A stretch of 64,000 nucleotides of DNA from contig JAOAHZ010000006.1 in assembly GCA_026414975.1 (NCBI GenBank), positions 156,446 to 220,445 on the forward strand, in the 5' to 3' direction. Below the pieces are notes generated by a model. The model searched no databases. It was not told the DNA's origin and worked only from the letters and a program-made list of their open reading frames with translations. Source of the DNA: Bacteroidia bacterium (GTDB taxonomy: Bacteria; Bacteroidota; Bacteroidia; SpSt-205). The position numbers were made by a program, and so were the translations under genes. Shown piece by piece: positions 49,069 through 58,482 of the stretch. How positions within the stretch are numbered: the stretch's first letter is position 1; every line of letters starts with the position of its first letter.

Positions 49069-49937
49069 CAGTGCGTCCGTGTCATGGTCTCTGGTACGAC
49101 TAAAATAACGTCTGCAAGCCCTTCTCTGGGCGGCTTGTACTGCTGGGGAAGGGGAGCTCGCTGTGTGCTGACATTCACTACGCGTAGATGAGGAGCGTAC
49201 AGTCGCAGATAAGCGGCAATGCCTTCTTTATAGTCGCTATGATAGCTGCCGTTGAGATGGAATAGAAGCTGACCAGGGCGCCAAGCCTGCTGAATGCGAT
49301 AAGCCATGGTCGCATCCTTAAGCATTTGGGCTAAGCGAAAGTTTTCTGGATTCATACCATGTCCCTCTGCCATTTCAGTCATTTTTTGATAAGAAGGGAG
49401 AGAATCTAATCGGGGGAAAGGCCAAGGCGCTATTAAGCGGCGCTTTGATTCATCCCAGCTCTCTATGTCTGCTATCCCTCGGCGAGCTACCTCCCGAGCA
49501 AGCATCCTGGGCGTGTTTGTCGCATAAATAGCCATGCCCTTCTCTTGAGCCAGCTCTACCAAAGGAGCATAATCCGTGGAGAAGTTGGGCCAAAGCCGTA
49601 CTTCTTCTCCAAGTCGGTCCAGGGTTATCTCTCGGCGTAAATACCGATTTAGAGCTTCTTGCTGATCTGTTTCAAACATTTCCATGCCTAAAGCGAGGGG
49701 ACGCTTTGCCTGTAAGTCTTTCACAAGCTCGTATGCAAGCCAGTGAGCTATAGGGTCGTCGTGCAGCTCTCCGAATAGTATTACGTCGGCTTGGGCTAAG
49801 AGGCCTATCGCTTTTTTATACGAGATTCGCTTGCCTTGACCTGAATAAAGGACGTAAGCAGGTTTGTCTTGGGCAAAAGCCAAAGATAGAATGCCGAGTA
49901 ACACAGCCTTTCCGAGGGCTACTTCACCCTTCTGCAT
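49068..49937 (-). CDS. ChaN family (heme-binding/Tiki-like) protein
   Basis: ADVILFGELHDDPIAHWLAYELVKDL, LALGMEMFETDQQEALNRYL. Confidence 0.87.
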   Translation of the reverse strand: MQKGEVALGKAVLLGILSLAFAQDKPAYVLYSGQGKRISYKKAIGLLAQADVILFGELHDDPIAHWLAYELVKDLQAKRPLALGMEMFETDQQEALNRYLRREITLDRLGEEVRLWPNFSTDYAPLVELAQEKGMAIYATNTPRMLAREVARRGIADIESWDESKRRLIAPWPFPRLDSLPSYQKMTEMAEGHGMNPENFRLAQMLKDATMAYRIQQAWRPGQLLFHLNGSYHSDYKEGIAAYLRLYAPHLRVVNVSTQRAPLPQQYKPPREGLADVILVVPETMTRTH

Positions 49938-50112
49938 GGGATAGGGCTACTTCTGGATCGAGCAAGGCTCAAACAAAGGCCTACTGAAATAAGTCTTTAG
50001 GCGAAGCGTATCAGGAGGGAATAGGAGCACTTGAGAGGGGCGATAGCCCTGACTAGGCCATCGCCCCTTTTTATAGCTACCCATCTTTAGGATAGGTCTC
50101 CGAACTTGCTTA

Positions 50113-52050
50113 TTAGTTCGCAAAGCGACCAAAGCGAGGGTGATCGCGCACAACCTTGAAAACAGGGTTGCTTCCCAGTTCTTTGCGGTAGTCAGGGTTT
50201 AGAGCAATGGCTTTCTCCATGGAGGAAGCTGATTTATCGGGGTAGCCTTTATACGCATAGAGTATGGCAAGGTTGTAGTGAGCCTCGGCAAGGTTAGGGT
50301 CTAAGGAGGTGGCTTGGAGAAAGTCAGCTTCTGCTTCTAAGAGGCGTAAGCCTTTCATCAGAGAGACGCCTCGGTTGTTATAGGCGACAGCGAGTCTGCC
50401 GTCTTGGGAGATGACTTTCGTGTTGTCAGCGATAGCGCCTGTGAGCCAGCCTACGTGATCCATGACTATGGCTCTATTGATGTAGAGGGAGCGGTCGTTG
50501 GGTGTGCGAGTGATTAGATCGTTGTAGCGCTCGAGCATCTGCATAGCCTCCTCGCGTGAGAGCTCCTGTATCCCCTGGGTGCGATACGCCAAAGCGGCGA
50601 TGTTGTAGGTGGGATTTCCCTTATCTAAGCTCGCAGCTGCTTCTATATCTCGGACAGCGCTTTTGAGGTCGTTCAGAGCGAAATGATAGGTAGAGCGCAT
50701 GGCCAATAGATTAGCCGTGCGATTTCCTCGGGTATCTATGAGGGTATTGAGAATCCCGAGATTCTGTCGAGCATTTACCCCCGGTCGGAAGCGACTGATA
50801 ATGAAGGTTTTAGTGGCTACATTGTAAAGCTCGGGCGCTAATAAAGGCATAGGCGCTCCGTACCGCTCTACATACATTTTATCGGGTTGGTAAGTGAAAC
50901 TGAAGCTCACTAAGGCATGACGACAGAAAGGCAACACTTTCTCTCGGATTTTAGGCCAGTATTTGAGTTTTCGTAATTCTTTCTCTCGGTCATCTTCGTG
51001 GATAGGCTGGGAGGCTATGCGCAATATCTCCGCTCGCTCCTCGTCGGAAAAGTCAGCGGTTTTGACTAAAATATCAAAGCGTTGCCAGTCTTCGCCTCCC
51101 CCAACGCCTTGTATGGGCAGCTCTCGCCCCATCTTTTTCACGAAATGTTCCTTGAGGTCCTCAGCGACAGCTTCCATTCGCCCTTGGGAGAGGCGCTGAT
51201 TCAGTTCTAGTCGTCCATCAGGGGAAGCGTAGCCCTCTATCTTGATGCTTTGAACCAAATACCCCATCTGCTCGTACTTGGCTACATACTGGAGAATAGC
51301 ATCGGTCAGCTCCTTCTTATTGAACTTAGTAGACATGATTGGAAAGATCAAGTCCAGCGTACCCTCAAACCCCTCATATCGGTATTGCTCATCTCGAATG
51401 GGTAACTCAGGTAGGGCAGCCCTAATGCCGGTCCGAACTTTTGTCCAGGGTTGGGAAGTACAGCAGCTCGGGTCTGCCGGACCAAAGGGCTTATTCCGAG
51501 AGTCGCAATACACTTTCGTGATTTTACCTTTTTCCATCTTCACTACCGAGAAGTACAGGGAAATCTGCTTGCCTTCCAGTCGTTTGCCCCCCAAAGGGAT
51601 TTTATACACGAAGAAGGGCTGGGAGTTCGCTTTGTAGTAGGCTTCGGTAATAATCAGTTCTCCTACCGTGCCTTGAGGGTCTGACTCCATGTTAGCTAAG
51701 TGAGAAGGAGCCTTGTAATCTACTCTTACAATCAAAGCGACATTCTTTTGGAGGTATTTGCCGTATTCCAAATCATTGGCCAAGCGGAAGTATAGCGTGT
51801 CATTAGCCTGGATGAACTGACCCGGCTCTACGAAGGTCGGACTAAACTGAGAGTTGTCGTATTCACTGACAACAAGCGCACTGGGGTCATTATTGGCATC
51901 TAAGGTGGCTTGGACTTCTTTTTTGAAAGTTTGGCAGGTGTTCTTGTAGGTTTTTCCGCCATACTTAGTTTTATTGATGAGGTCTTTTGGGCCGCAGGCT
52001 ACGCTGAGCCATACTATTAAGCTCAGGTAGATGGTTATTTTATCTCTCAT
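50113..52050 (-). CDS. OmpA family / TPR repeat outer-membrane-associated protein
   Basis: VQSIKIEGYASPDGRLELNQRLSQGRMEAV OmpA-like segment; C-terminal TPRs (AYNNRGVSLMKGLRLLEAEADFLQATSLDPNLAEAHYNLAILYA). Confidence 0.82.
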   Translation of the reverse strand: MRDKITIYLSLIVWLSVACGPKDLINKTKYGGKTYKNTCQTFKKEVQATLDANNDPSALVVSEYDNSQFSPTFVEPGQFIQANDTLYFRLANDLEYGKYLQKNVALIVRVDYKAPSHLANMESDPQGTVGELIITEAYYKANSQPFFVYKIPLGGKRLEGKQISLYFSVVKMEKGKITKVYCDSRNKPFGPADPSCCTSQPWTKVRTGIRAALPELPIRDEQYRYEGFEGTLDLIFPIMSTKFNKKELTDAILQYVAKYEQMGYLVQSIKIEGYASPDGRLELNQRLSQGRMEAVAEDLKEHFVKKMGRELPIQGVGGGEDWQRFDILVKTADFSDEERAEILRIASQPIHEDDREKELRKLKYWPKIREKVLPFCRHALVSFSFTYQPDKMYVERYGAPMPLLAPELYNVATKTFIISRFRPGVNARQNLGILNTLIDTRGNRTANLLAMRSTYHFALNDLKSAVRDIEAAASLDKGNPTYNIAALAYRTQGIQELSREEAMQMLERYNDLITRTPNDRSLYINRAIVMDHVGWLTGAIADNTKVISQDGRLAVAYNNRGVSLMKGLRLLEAEADFLQATSLDPNLAEAHYNLAILYAYKGYPDKSASSMEKAIALNPDYRKELGSNPVFKVVRDHPRFGRFAN

Positions 52051-52086
52051 ACGGCTATATTTTCCACAAAGGTAAGGGCTTTGGGT

Positions 52087-53298
52087 TCATAAACGCTCTA
52101 TGACAGTAGCGATGCCCATTCCTCCCCCTACGCATAGGGTAGCCACGCCATAGCGAAGGTTTTGCCGCTCTAACTCATCCAGTAAGATGCCGATAAGCAT
52201 TGCTCCAGTGGCTCCTAAGGGATGTCCCATAGCAATGGCACCTCCATTTACATTCACTTTGTCTAAAGGAATACCCAATTCATCCGCGAAACGCAGCGGA
52301 ACTACAGCAAACGCTTCATTGACTTCGTAGAGGTCTATTTGATCAGGAGAGAGCCCTGCGCGCTGGAGAGCTTTTCGTGTAGCTGGGGCAGGTCCGAGTA
52401 GCATAATCGTGGGTTCCGTACCAGTTACTGCCCAACTTACGATGCGAGCCCGAGGCTTCAAGCCATGATTTATATGCAAAGACTCTGTACCTAACAGAAC
52501 TAAGGCAGCTCCATCTACGATAGCCGAGGAGTTGCCTGCATGATGAACATGGTGAATGGCTTCCAGTTGAGGGTATTTTTGTAAGGCGACTGCGTCAAAT
52601 CCAAACTGCTGGCCTATTTGAGCAAAAGAAGGCTCTAAGGCAGCCAGCTTGTCCAGGCTCGTATCAGGGCGAATGTTCTCATCCCTGTCTAAAATGACTT
52701 CCCCGAGCACATTCCGAACAGGAATGAGACTTCTCTGAAAGTATCCTGCTTGGGTAGCGTGCGCAGCGCGCTGGTGAGAGCGCAACGCAAACTCATCCAA
52801 AGATTTTCGGTCATAGCCGTATAAAGTAGCGATAAGGTCGGCTGATATGCCTTGCGGCACGTAATGGCCAGGGAAAGCCACAGCGGGGTCTGCGTACCAA
52901 GCCCCTCCATCCGAACCCATCGGTACTCGGCTCATGGACTCTACGCCTCCAGCTAAAAAGGCTTCGCCTATTCCAGCTCGGAGGTAAGCGGCTGCTTGAT
53001 TGACTGCTTCAAGTCCCGAAGCACAAAACCGATTTAGAGTTACCCCAGCCACGGTGTCGGGTAGCTCAGCTGCTTGGGCGGCGATCTTAGCGATGTTGGA
53101 GCCTTGTTCGTCAATCTGGGTTACGCATCCTAAGATGAGGTCCTCTATGGCAGAGGGGGGTAAGGTCGGGTGCCGTTTCAGAAGAGCTATAATGAGCTGC
53201 CGAACCAGTTCGACAGGGCGTATGGTATGGAGCTTACCATCCTTTTTGCCGCGTCCCCGGGGGGTTCGTACGGCGTCATAAATGTAAGCTTCAGGCAT
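52087..53298 (-). CDS. acetyl-CoA C-acyltransferase (thiolase)
   Basis: [15 protein letters not shown] catalytic Cys; [27 protein letters not shown]. Confidence 0.94.
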   Translation of the reverse strand: MPEAYIYDAVRTPRGRGKKDGKLHTIRPVELVRQLIIALLKRHPTLPPSAIEDLILGCVTQIDEQGSNIAKIAAQAAELPDTVAGVTLNRFCASGLEAVNQAAAYLRAGIGEAFLAGGVESMSRVPMGSDGGAWYADPAVAFPGHYVPQGISADLIATLYGYDRKSLDEFALRSHQRAAHATQAGYFQRSLIPVRNVLGEVILDRDENIRPDTSLDKLAALEPSFAQIGQQFGFDAVALQKYPQLEAIHHVHHAGNSSAIVDGAALVLLGTESLHINHGLKPRARIVSWAVTGTEPTIMLLGPAPATRKALQRAGLSPDQIDLYEVNEAFAVVPLRFADELGIPLDKVNVNGGAIAMGHPLGATGAMLIGILLDELERQNLRYGVATLCVGGGMGIATVIERL

Positions 53299-54658
53299 AA
53301 TCGCTGCGATGAATGCCGAGTCGTTTCATCCTGCTATGCAGAGCGGTGCGCTGCATGCCTAAGGCTTCGGCTGTACGAGAGACATTGAAGCCATGTTTCC
53401 GCAGATGATGGAGGAGGTATTCACGCTCCATCTGATCCAGGAAGGTCTCTATATTAGGTGTTTCCAAAAAAGCGGGCAGGGAAGAGGATTCAGTCGCTGC
53501 AGAAGAAGGTACGTACCGCTGCACATCGGCTGGCGTAATTACCTTATCGGCAAATATAGCCAACCGTTCTACGGCGTTGCGTAGTTCTCGGACATTGCCT
53601 TGCCACTCGTGGAGCGTAAGCTCTTGGAGGGCAGCTGGCGTAAAAGTTTTGGGGGGCATGTTATATTCAGACACGATCTCTTTGAGAAACGCTTCAGCTA
53701 AAATAGGAATGTCTTCACGCCTCTCCCGTAGAGGCGGCACTTCTATCACAACTACACTGAGGCGGTGGTACAAGTCCTCTCGAAACCGTCCCGCAGCTAT
53801 CTCTTGCTGCAGGTTCTTATTGGTGGCGGCGATGAGGCGAACATTGACGGGTATATCTTTTTCACCGCCTACGCGTCGGAGCTTGCCTTCTTCTATGATT
53901 CGGAGTACTTTAGCTTGGGCGGAAGGGGCCATATCCCCAATCTCGTCCAGAAAGAGGGTCCCACCATGAGCTTCCTCAAATCGTCCGATATGCTGCTTGA
54001 TAGCATGAGTGAAGGCTCCTTTTTCATGTCCGAAGAGCTCACTTTCTATGAGTTCGGGAGGGATGGCGGCACAGTTCATATCCACAAAGGGATTTTTGCT
54101 GCGAGGGCTTTTGAGGTGAATCCAGCGTGCTACCAGCTCTTTTCCGCTGCCGCTGGGACCCGTAATAAGCACCCGCGTATCTAAGGGAGCGATTCGGTCT
54201 ATCATCTCTCGGATTCGCTGAATCGCAGGGGAGATACCCAATAGGTCCCTCACCCGAAACGCTCGCTGAGTGAGGGTCTTATTTTCGGAGACTAGTTTGC
54301 GTTTTTCAGCGGCATTGCGAATGAGAATCTCTAATCGGGGCAGGTCTAAGGGCTTCTCCATGAAGTCAAAGGCCCCCATTTTTGTAGCCGCGACGGCCGT
54401 CTCTATGGTAGCGTGTCCAGAGAGCATGATGAATTCCGTATCAGGTTTGTATTGGCGAGCCCAGCTTAATAGCTCCATGCCGTCTTTGCCCGGCATGCGC
54501 ACGTCACAAAGCACAATATCAAAATCAGACCGCTCTAAGATGCGTTGAGCCTCCAGTCCATCTCGGGCCACTTCCACGACATGGTCATCGTAGGCTAATA
54601 CTTCCGCTAAGCTCGCTCGTATCTCTGGATCATCATCCACGACTAAGAGTCGCGCCAT
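53291..54658 (-). CDS. sigma-54-type response regulator (receiver, AAA+, Fis HTH)
   Basis: receiver domain VDDDPEIRASL...CDVRMPGKDG; GPSGSGKELVARWIH; GAFTHA loop; Fis-type HTH at the C-terminus. Confidence 0.93.
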   Translation of the reverse strand: MARLLVVDDDPEIRASLAEVLAYDDHVVEVARDGLEAQRILERSDFDIVLCDVRMPGKDGMELLSWARQYKPDTEFIMLSGHATIETAVAATKMGAFDFMEKPLDLPRLEILIRNAAEKRKLVSENKTLTQRAFRVRDLLGISPAIQRIREMIDRIAPLDTRVLITGPSGSGKELVARWIHLKSPRSKNPFVDMNCAAIPPELIESELFGHEKGAFTHAIKQHIGRFEEAHGGTLFLDEIGDMAPSAQAKVLRIIEEGKLRRVGGEKDIPVNVRLIAATNKNLQQEIAAGRFREDLYHRLSVVVIEVPPLRERREDIPILAEAFLKEIVSEYNMPPKTFTPAALQELTLHEWQGNVRELRNAVERLAIFADKVITPADVQRYVPSSAATESSSLPAFLETPNIETFLDQMEREYLLHHLRKHGFNVSRTAEALGMQRTALHSRMKRLGIHRSDYA

Positions 54659-55221
54659 CAGACCGTGAGCAGTTCCTGTTCCTTCGCTTCGGCAAGCCTA
54701 TCGATGTGAGCGATGTACTTGTCGGTAAGCTTTTGTAACTCGTCCTGGCCTTTACGGACGGTGTCTTCTGGAGTGCCATTTTTGGTGAGCTTGCGAAGCT
54801 CTTCTAGCGTGTCGCGACGAATATTGCGGATAGCGACTCGTCCATCTTCTGCCAAGTCTTTGACCTGCTTGACAAATCGTTTGCGCTGCTCTTCTGTCAA
54901 GGAGGGGAAGCTGACGCGTACCGCTTTGCCCTCTGTGGCGACAGAGAGGCCCAAGTTAGCTTCAGCTATCGCTTTTTCGATGGGCTTAGCCATGTGAGGC
55001 TCAAAGGGCTGGATGAGGAGCGTACGGCTATCTTGCACGCTGAAAGTCGCTACATGTTTGATGGGGGTGGGCGTGCCGTAGTAGTCTACTCGCAAGTGTT
55101 CTACCAGAGCTGGCGTTGCCTTGCCAGGGCGAATCTTAGCGAAGAGCTCATCGTAGTGGGCGATGGACTTTTTCATGTGCTCCTCAGCCGCTTTGAGGAG
55201 GGATTGAATCTCTGGGGTCAT
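54658..55221 (-). CDS. frr: ribosome recycling factor
   Basis: KIRPGKATPALVEHLRVDYYGTPTPIKHVATFSVQDSRTLLIQPFE. Confidence 0.96.
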   Translation of the reverse strand: MTPEIQSLLKAAEEHMKKSIAHYDELFAKIRPGKATPALVEHLRVDYYGTPTPIKHVATFSVQDSRTLLIQPFEPHMAKPIEKAIAEANLGLSVATEGKAVRVSFPSLTEEQRKRFVKQVKDLAEDGRVAIRNIRRDTLEELRKLTKNGTPEDTVRKGQDELQKLTDKYIAHIDRLAEAKEQELLTV

Positions 55222-55230
55222 GGAGCAAAG

Positions 55231-55884
55231 TTAGCCAAAAGCGGTCTCATATCCAGCTCGGCGAAGGTAGCAGGCCGGACACTCGCCGCATCCATAGCCC
55301 CACGGGTGTCGCTGGCTTCGATCGCCTCGGTAACAGGTATGGGTCTCCTCAGCAATGAACTCCCTATACCCAAGCTGATCCACGTAGCGCCAAATCTGTG
55401 CCTTGTCCATGTAGAGGAAGGGAGCGTAAATCTGAATCGGGCGATCCAAAGCTTCGGATAAAGCTCTTTGCGCTGCTTCTATGAAGGGAGCTCTACAGTC
55501 GGGGTATCCACTATAATCTACCTGACTCACCCCAACGACAAGGGCATTTTCTCCTTTAGGATAACCCCATGCAGCTGCAGCTGTAAGGAAAAAGAGATTT
55601 CGTCCCGGTACGAATGTAGTTGGTGGTCCTTGAGGCGAGACCGATATAGGTACATCTCCTGTGAGAGCTGTCTGCACGGAAAGGTTATCCCACAATAAGC
55701 CTAAGTCTATCACTGTATGAGGCACCTCCAGTAGCTGGGCGATGCGACGAGCGCAACTAAGCTCCACTTCATGACGCTGCCCGTAAGCAAAAGTCAAAGC
55801 ATACCAAGGAGGAGCTAAGTTAGTTTTGGCCCAAAGTAAAGCACTCGTTGAATCCTGCCCTCCACTGAAGAGAATGATCGCCAC
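55231..55884 (-). CDS. queC: 7-cyano-7-deazaguanine synthase
   Basis: ILFSGGQDSTSALLWAK PP-loop; C-terminal zinc Cys cluster CYRGDRSQRHPWGYGCGECPACYLR; start reassigned to GTG 4 nt after TACTTTCG. Confidence 0.94.
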   Translation of the reverse strand: MAIILFSGGQDSTSALLWAKTNLAPPWYALTFAYGQRHEVELSCARRIAQLLEVPHTVIDLGLLWDNLSVQTALTGDVPISVSPQGPPTTFVPGRNLFFLTAAAAWGYPKGENALVVGVSQVDYSGYPDCRAPFIEAAQRALSEALDRPIQIYAPFLYMDKAQIWRYVDQLGYREFIAEETHTCYRGDRSQRHPWGYGCGECPACYLRRAGYETAFG

Positions 55885-55951
55885 AGGACGAAAGTAAAGC
55901 ATCGGGGATTTTGACCCCAGCCGACACTTCTACTTTCCTCATCTTTGAGTC

Positions 55952-56323
55952 ATGCAAATGCTCCTATACGCTCCCTATGGGTATGCCATTCTGTTGATTG
56001 TAGGTGGGTTTGTAGTTGCTCGGAGAAAGGATCATAATGGCTACTTCTGGATGGCCTTGATTCTGGCAGAGTTGTCTCGTTTGGGTCAAATGCTATTCTT
56101 AGTCCAGAACTTCGGGCATCCGATATATGTGTTTCAGTTCCGAGGCCAAAGTATGACTTTGGTCTATACAGGCTTATACTTAGCTGGAGCTGCTTCGCTG
56201 GCAGGTCTCCTGTTAGGCATGATTTTATATGGGCGTCAGAAAAAAGCCTTTCCTGGGCTGTGGTTAGTGGCTATATCTTTACTAGAAACGATGGTAGTAG
56301 CGGCCCTTCGCTTATTTCTATGA
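55952..56323 (+). CDS. hypothetical membrane protein
   Basis: 123 aa, four hydrophobic segments; CATCTTTG 4 nt before ATG. Confidence 0.65.
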   Translation: MQMLLYAPYGYAILLIVGGFVVARRKDHNGYFWMALILAELSRLGQMLFLVQNFGHPIYVFQFRGQSMTLVYTGLYLAGAASLAGLLLGMILYGRQKKAFPGLWLVAISLLETMVVAALRLFL

Positions 56324-56467
56324 GGTGGAATCAACGAGCCAAGCTCTGACTCTCTCGTGTTGGGTCTAACTTGACAAACTAAGCTTTACTCTTTGGAGTG
56401 GTGATGACAAGGCATTTTCTCGGCTTCTGACGTCAAGCATGTCGTCTGGGGTATCTACTTTTGGGCC

Positions 56468-57718
56468 GTGCTACGCTACCCCAGTTTGCCACCGAGTTTT
56501 TTTCAGGCCAATCGTCAGCGCTTAGCGTCTGAGCTGCCTGCTGGGACGGCAGGAATTATCTTCGCTAACGAGCTTCTCCCCGGGGAGGCTGACACGGTGC
56601 TACCCTTTCAGCAAAATAGCAATTACCTCTACCTCACGGGGATTGAAACGCCTGGGGGGCTATTGTGGCTTTATCCAGAGGCGCCCACGGAGGAGGCTCG
56701 AGAAGTCCTGTTCATCCAGCCGCCCTCGCCTGAAAAGAAGCTCTGGGAAGGATGGAGTTATGGTTTAGAGGAAGCGCAGGCTCGCAGTGGAGTGCGCTAT
56801 GTGCGTCCGCTTTCGGAGTGGCCTTCTTTCTGGCGGCGTATGGCGAGTCGTCTCCATTCAGTGGGGCTGGACTTCAATGAGCACGACCGACAGACGCATG
56901 GTTATCTCCCTTCTCCCGCTCATCGTTTTGCCCGCCGATTGCAGCAGGAACTGCCCGGTCATAGCATAGTCCGATTAGCGCCTATCCTGGCTCGGCTACG
57001 CATGGTCAAATCTCCCGAAGAAATCACTCTCTTGCGACAGGCTATCACCCTCACAGCCCAAGCGTATCACTTGATTCTAAACCTCATTCGGGACGGCGTT
57101 ATGGAGTTTGAATTGGAAGCGGAAATCCTTCGCTTCTTCACGCTCCATCGGGCTACTTTAGCTTTCCCTCCTATCATAGGGGGCGGTGAGCGAGCCTGCA
57201 TCCTGCATTATACGCACAATAGCCAGCCCCTTCAGGATGGAACGCTTGTGCTCATAGATATGGGGGCTCGCTTGGGGAGCCACTGTTCAGACCTTACCCG
57301 AACCGTCCCCGTGGGGAGTATAACAGCCTCTACCGAAAAATACCTTCACTGGGTCGCAGACGTGCAGCAATACGCTCAAAAGCAGCTTCGTCCAGGTCTA
57401 TCCATAGAGCTTTGGCATAAACAAGTTACCTCGTACATTCAAGAAGGACTCAAAGCCTTAGGGCTTCTCCCTACGGATGCGCCCCCCGATGCCTACAAAC
57501 GCTACTTTCCTCATGGTATAGGACACTTTCTGGGCATAGATGTGCATGATGTCGGCTCTCGGTATGATCCACTCCCCGTCGGTGCTGTAGTTACCTGCGA
57601 ACCCGGCTTATACATTCCCCACCAAGGTATTGGTATTCGGATTGAAAATGATTTATGGCTCACCCAAAATGGATGCGAGAATCTTAGCGCTGAGCTACCT
57701 GATCTGCTGGGGTTGTAA
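56468..57718 (+). CDS. pepP: Xaa-Pro aminopeptidase (aminopeptidase P)
   Basis: AMP-binding N-domain LPFQQNSNYLYLTGIETPGG; metal ligands LIDMGARLGSHCSDLTRTVPV, HGIGHFLGIDVHD, CEPGLYIP. Confidence 0.93.
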   Translation: MLRYPSLPPSFFQANRQRLASELPAGTAGIIFANELLPGEADTVLPFQQNSNYLYLTGIETPGGLLWLYPEAPTEEAREVLFIQPPSPEKKLWEGWSYGLEEAQARSGVRYVRPLSEWPSFWRRMASRLHSVGLDFNEHDRQTHGYLPSPAHRFARRLQQELPGHSIVRLAPILARLRMVKSPEEITLLRQAITLTAQAYHLILNLIRDGVMEFELEAEILRFFTLHRATLAFPPIIGGGERACILHYTHNSQPLQDGTLVLIDMGARLGSHCSDLTRTVPVGSITASTEKYLHWVADVQQYAQKQLRPGLSIELWHKQVTSYIQEGLKALGLLPTDAPPDAYKRYFPHGIGHFLGIDVHDVGSRYDPLPVGAVVTCEPGLYIPHQGIGIRIENDLWLTQNGCENLSAELPDLLGL

Positions 57719-58121
57719 AAGCGAAAAGCAGCGTGTTCTACGATGGGATTTTCCCCAGCAGCAGTGGATTTATCCCGATACCCTCTGGGGCGAGCTCCCC
57801 ATAACCGAACCCGCTGCATGTCGCACCTTAGAGCTTCAAATACAGTTAGAAGAGCTCTATCCCTGGCGAAACTTGTACCTGCTTGCCTTTTTGGAATCAC
57901 CCGACGGCTTTCGTACGCAGTCTCGCTTGGAACTGGTGTTTTCGGACTCTTTGGGAAGGTGGTATGATTCGGATAGGGCTTTTGAGACCGTCATCGCTCA
58001 GCGACTCTCATTGGGCACCGCCGGAGTCTACCGAATAGGGCTTTTACCCTATATCCGCTCGGATACAGTGGTGGGCATACGCCGAATAGCCCTTCACGCT
58101 TATCCATGCTCTTCTGAATAA
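57669..58121 (+). CDS. GldH-like gliding-motility/T9SS lipoprotein
   Basis: lipoprotein-like N-terminus MDARILALSYLICWGCKSEKQ; YPWRNLYLLAFLESPDGF...LELVFSDSLGRWYDSD...AGVYRIGLLPYIRSDTVVGIRRIALHA resembles GldH. Confidence 0.62.
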   Translation: MDARILALSYLICWGCKSEKQRVLRWDFPQQQWIYPDTLWGELPITEPAACRTLELQIQLEELYPWRNLYLLAFLESPDGFRTQSRLELVFSDSLGRWYDSDRAFETVIAQRLSLGTAGVYRIGLLPYIRSDTVVGIRRIALHAYPCSSE

Positions 58122-58153
58122 CGGATGGCTTGATTTTTGTTTTGAACTATTAT

Positions 58154-58477
58154 ATGCGTGTCTGGATTTTCATGTTTAACTTGGGGCTTGCGTTATGGGC
58201 ACAATCATCGGAGGGGGAGTCTCGGGCCAGCTTGCATTACGACGCCATGCGCCAAGTGCTCATCTTATCGGCCGATGGAGTAGCGCCTAGTGAAAGAGTA
58301 GAGATAGTGGATTTGGTCGGGCGTCGTGTGCGTTCGGTCTTACTTCCAGCTGACTTGACCTCATCAGAGTCATGGTCTATCTCGGTGGCGGACCTTCCAG
58401 AGGGGCTTTATTATGTGCGATGGCTTACAGAGCAAGGGCGGCTGCGAGCGATTCGGCGCCTATCTATCACTCGCTGA
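58154..58477 (+). CDS. minimal secreted protein consisting of signal peptide plus T9SS type A sorting domain
   Basis: MRVWIFMFNLGLALWAQ then ...VLILSADGVAPSERVEIVDLVGRRVRSVLL...DLPEGLYYVRWLTEQGRLRAIRRLSITR. Confidence 0.7.
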   Translation: MRVWIFMFNLGLALWAQSSEGESRASLHYDAMRQVLILSADGVAPSERVEIVDLVGRRVRSVLLPADLTSSESWSISVADLPEGLYYVRWLTEQGRLRAIRRLSITR

Positions 58478-58482
58478 AGGCA

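Noticed and set aside
46353-55884. tgt and queC as a clustered queuosine operon
   Set aside because: Both are present on the minus strand, but they are about 8 kb apart with unrelated genes and separate promoters between them; no operon supported.
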